Below are positions 62,784 to 64,000 of a stretch of 64,000 nt of DNA, in pieces. Each line of letters opens with the position of its first letter. Within the stretch, counting starts at the first letter, position 1. The stretch is from Streptomyces spectabilis (GTDB taxonomy: Bacteria > Actinomycetota > Actinomycetes > Streptomycetales > Streptomycetaceae). The notes under the pieces are model-generated. The model was not told the DNA's origin. It was given only the letters and a program-made list of their open reading frames with translations, and searched no databases. The stretch is from positions 5,714,501-5,778,500 of the forward strand of contig NZ_CP023690.1 of assembly GCF_008704795.1 (NCBI RefSeq), given 5' to 3'. The translations under genes were made by a program, and so were the position numbers.

Positions 62784-64000
62784 ATGTCGGAGGCGGAGCA
62801 GACGGGCGGGGCCCGTCAGGATCAGAGCGCGCGTCTCCTCGCGGGCCGGTATCGGCTCGGTGACGTGCTCGGCCGGGGCGGCATGGGCACGGTCTGGCGG
62901 GCGAAGGACGAGACGCTGGGCCGCACGGTCGCCGTGAAGGAGCTGCGCTTCCCGTCGAGCATCGACGAGGAGGAGAAGCGGCGCCTCATCACCCGCACCC
63001 TCCGCGAGGCCAAGGCGATCGCCCGGATCCGTAACACCGGCGCGGTGACGGTCTATGACGTGGTCGACGAGGACGACCGCCCGTGGATCGTGATGGAGCT
63101 GGTCGAGGGCAAGTCCCTCGCCGAGGCCGTCCGTGAGGACGGGCTGCTCACGCCGCGGCGCGCGGCCGAGGTCGGGCTCGCCGTGCTCGACGTGCTGCGT
63201 TCCGCGCACCGCGAGGGCATCCTGCACCGCGACGTGAAGCCGTCCAACGTCCTCATCGCCGAGGACGGCCGGGTGGTCCTCACCGACTTCGGCATCGCCC
63301 AGGTCGAGGGCGACCCGTCCATCACCTCGACGGGCATGCTCGTCGGCGCTCCCTCGTACATCTCGCCGGAGCGGGCGCGCGGCCACAAGCCCGGCCCCGC
63401 GGCCGACATGTGGTCGCTCGGCGGGCTCATCTACGCGGCGGTGGAGGGCGTGCCGCCGTACGACAAGGGCTCGGCCATCGCGACGCTCACCGCCGTCATG
63501 ACCGAGGCGGTCGAACCTCCGCAGAACGCGGGCCCGTTGCTGGAGAAGGTCATCTACGGCCTCCTCGCCAAGGACCCCGAGCAGCGGCTCGACGACGGCA
63601 GCGCGCGGGCGCTGCTCCTGGAAGTGATCAACGCCCCGGACAGCTCGGTGGACAAGCGCCCCGAGGACCCGGCGGACGCCACGAAGGTCGTGCCCCTGCC
63701 GCCGGTGCCCGCGCAGGCGCCCGGAAGCTCCGGCGGCCGCAAGGGCGAGGAGGCCGCGGAGCGGCTGAAGGGCGCGTTCCGCTCGGTGCGCAAGAAGGCC
63801 GCCGCGGCGGCCGGTGGCGGTACGGCACTCGGCGGTTCGGCCACGGACCGGGGCACCGGCAGCGGCACACCCGCGACGGGCAACCCGGCCGGAGGCGCGA
63901 CCGGGGCGTCGGGCGCCGGAGCGGTCACTTCGGGGAACCGTACGACGGGGACGGGTACGGGCTCGGGCTCGGGCAGGGGCGAGCGCGCCTCCGGCGGTGG
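62784..64000 (+). CDS. Ser/Thr protein kinase (PknB type), 5' part
   Basis: The first 405 codons are in the window; the gene runs off the end. The Hanks-type kinase domain covers about residues 20-280: P-loop GRGGMGTVWRA, VAVKEL lysine, catalytic LHRDVKPSNVL, DFG in LTDFGIAQ and the APSYISPE activation segment. After it comes a Pro/Lys linker, then a disordered Gly/Ser/Thr-rich stretch. A transmembrane segment and sensor domain, if any, would be downstream. ATG 62784 has GAGGGGA just upstream. Confidence 0.93.
   Translation, partial: MSEAEQTGGARQDQSARLLAGRYRLGDVLGRGGMGTVWRAKDETLGRTVAVKELRFPSSIDEEEKRRLITRTLREAKAIARIRNTGAVTVYDVVDEDDRPWIVMELVEGKSLAEAVREDGLLTPRRAAEVGLAVLDVLRSAHREGILHRDVKPSNVLIAEDGRVVLTDFGIAQVEGDPSITSTGMLVGAPSYISPERARGHKPGPAADMWSLGGLIYAAVEGVPPYDKGSAIATLTAVMTEAVEPPQNAGPLLEKVIYGLLAKDPEQRLDDGSARALLLEVINAPDSSVDKRPEDPADATKVVPLPPVPAQAPGSSGGRKGEEAAERLKGAFRSVRKKAAAAAGGGTALGGSATDRGTGSGTPATGNPAGGATGASGAGAVTSGNRTTGTGTGSGSGRGERASGG

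Overview
The window is a high-GC actinobacterial chromosome segment, almost certainly from a Streptomyces. Evidence: strong G/C bias at third codon positions, many GTG starts, WhiD and BldM developmental regulators, a ShbA/SigD-type sigma factor, GroEL1 with a His-rich tail, paired CIRCE elements, and the gene order rpoB-rpoC-rpsL-rpsG-fusA-tuf followed by the S10, spc and alpha ribosomal clusters. No rRNA, tRNA, CRISPR array, insertion sequence or integrase was recognised.

Layout. (1) 1-5568: the 3' end of rpoB, rpoC, a terminator and a DUF1707/DUF4190 membrane protein. (2) 5597-10260: the str operon (rpsL, rpsG, fusA, tuf), with its own promoter and a strong terminator. (3) 10261-20525: the S10 and spc clusters (rpsJ to rplO) in nearly continuous, often overlapping order, broken by hairpins after rpsQ and a terminator after rplO. 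(4) 20703-27087: secY-adk, map, infA-rpmJ-rpsM-rpsK-rpoA-rplQ. (5) 27111-31412: truA, a membrane-anchored unknown, a frameshifted GT87-type membrane glycosyltransferase, then rplM-rpsI. (6) 31476-43630: glmM, a DUF389 protein, coaA, acpS, nnrD, alr, an alpha/beta hydrolase, tsaE, a small ORF behind a 20-bp palindrome, a YkuD-like protein without the catalytic Cys, and tsaB-rimI-tsaD. (7) 43627-48379: an accessory stretch with a divergent TetR/MFS pair, a THUMP-like methyltransferase and a deacetylase lipoprotein with a coupled small lipoprotein. (8) 48420-50731: groES-groEL1 under CIRCE control. (9) 50840-53434: SDR, MOSC and LysR genes. (10) 53515-58627: whiD and bldM (divergent), shbA/sigD, guaB and guaB3, ending in a perfect 62-bp palindrome. 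(11) 58629-64000: a Pro/Gln/Tyr-rich membrane protein, a nucleotide-sugar dehydrogenase homologue lacking its catalytic Cys, glpD and the start of a Ser/Thr protein kinase.

How it fits together. Regions 1-5 make the core transcription and translation machinery. Regions 6, 8 and 10 keep an actinobacterial backbone (glmM, nnrD, alr, tsaE, tsaB, rimI, tsaD, groES, groEL1, whiB3/whiD, sigD, guaB2, guaB3) into which regions 7 and 9 look inserted. About ten genes outside the ribosomal clusters have a -10-like hexamer 6-7 nt before the start codon and no Shine-Dalgarno, which predicts leaderless mRNAs. The ribosomal genes, in contrast, usually carry clear Shine-Dalgarno sequences or overlapping start/stop codons. 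The items most worth following up are the palindrome-controlled small ORF (40143-40372), the dead YkuD-like protein (40377-40925), the Cys-less dehydrogenase (59366-60619), the hairpin motif shared by the rpsL and rpsJ leaders, and the paired DnaA boxes before glpD.
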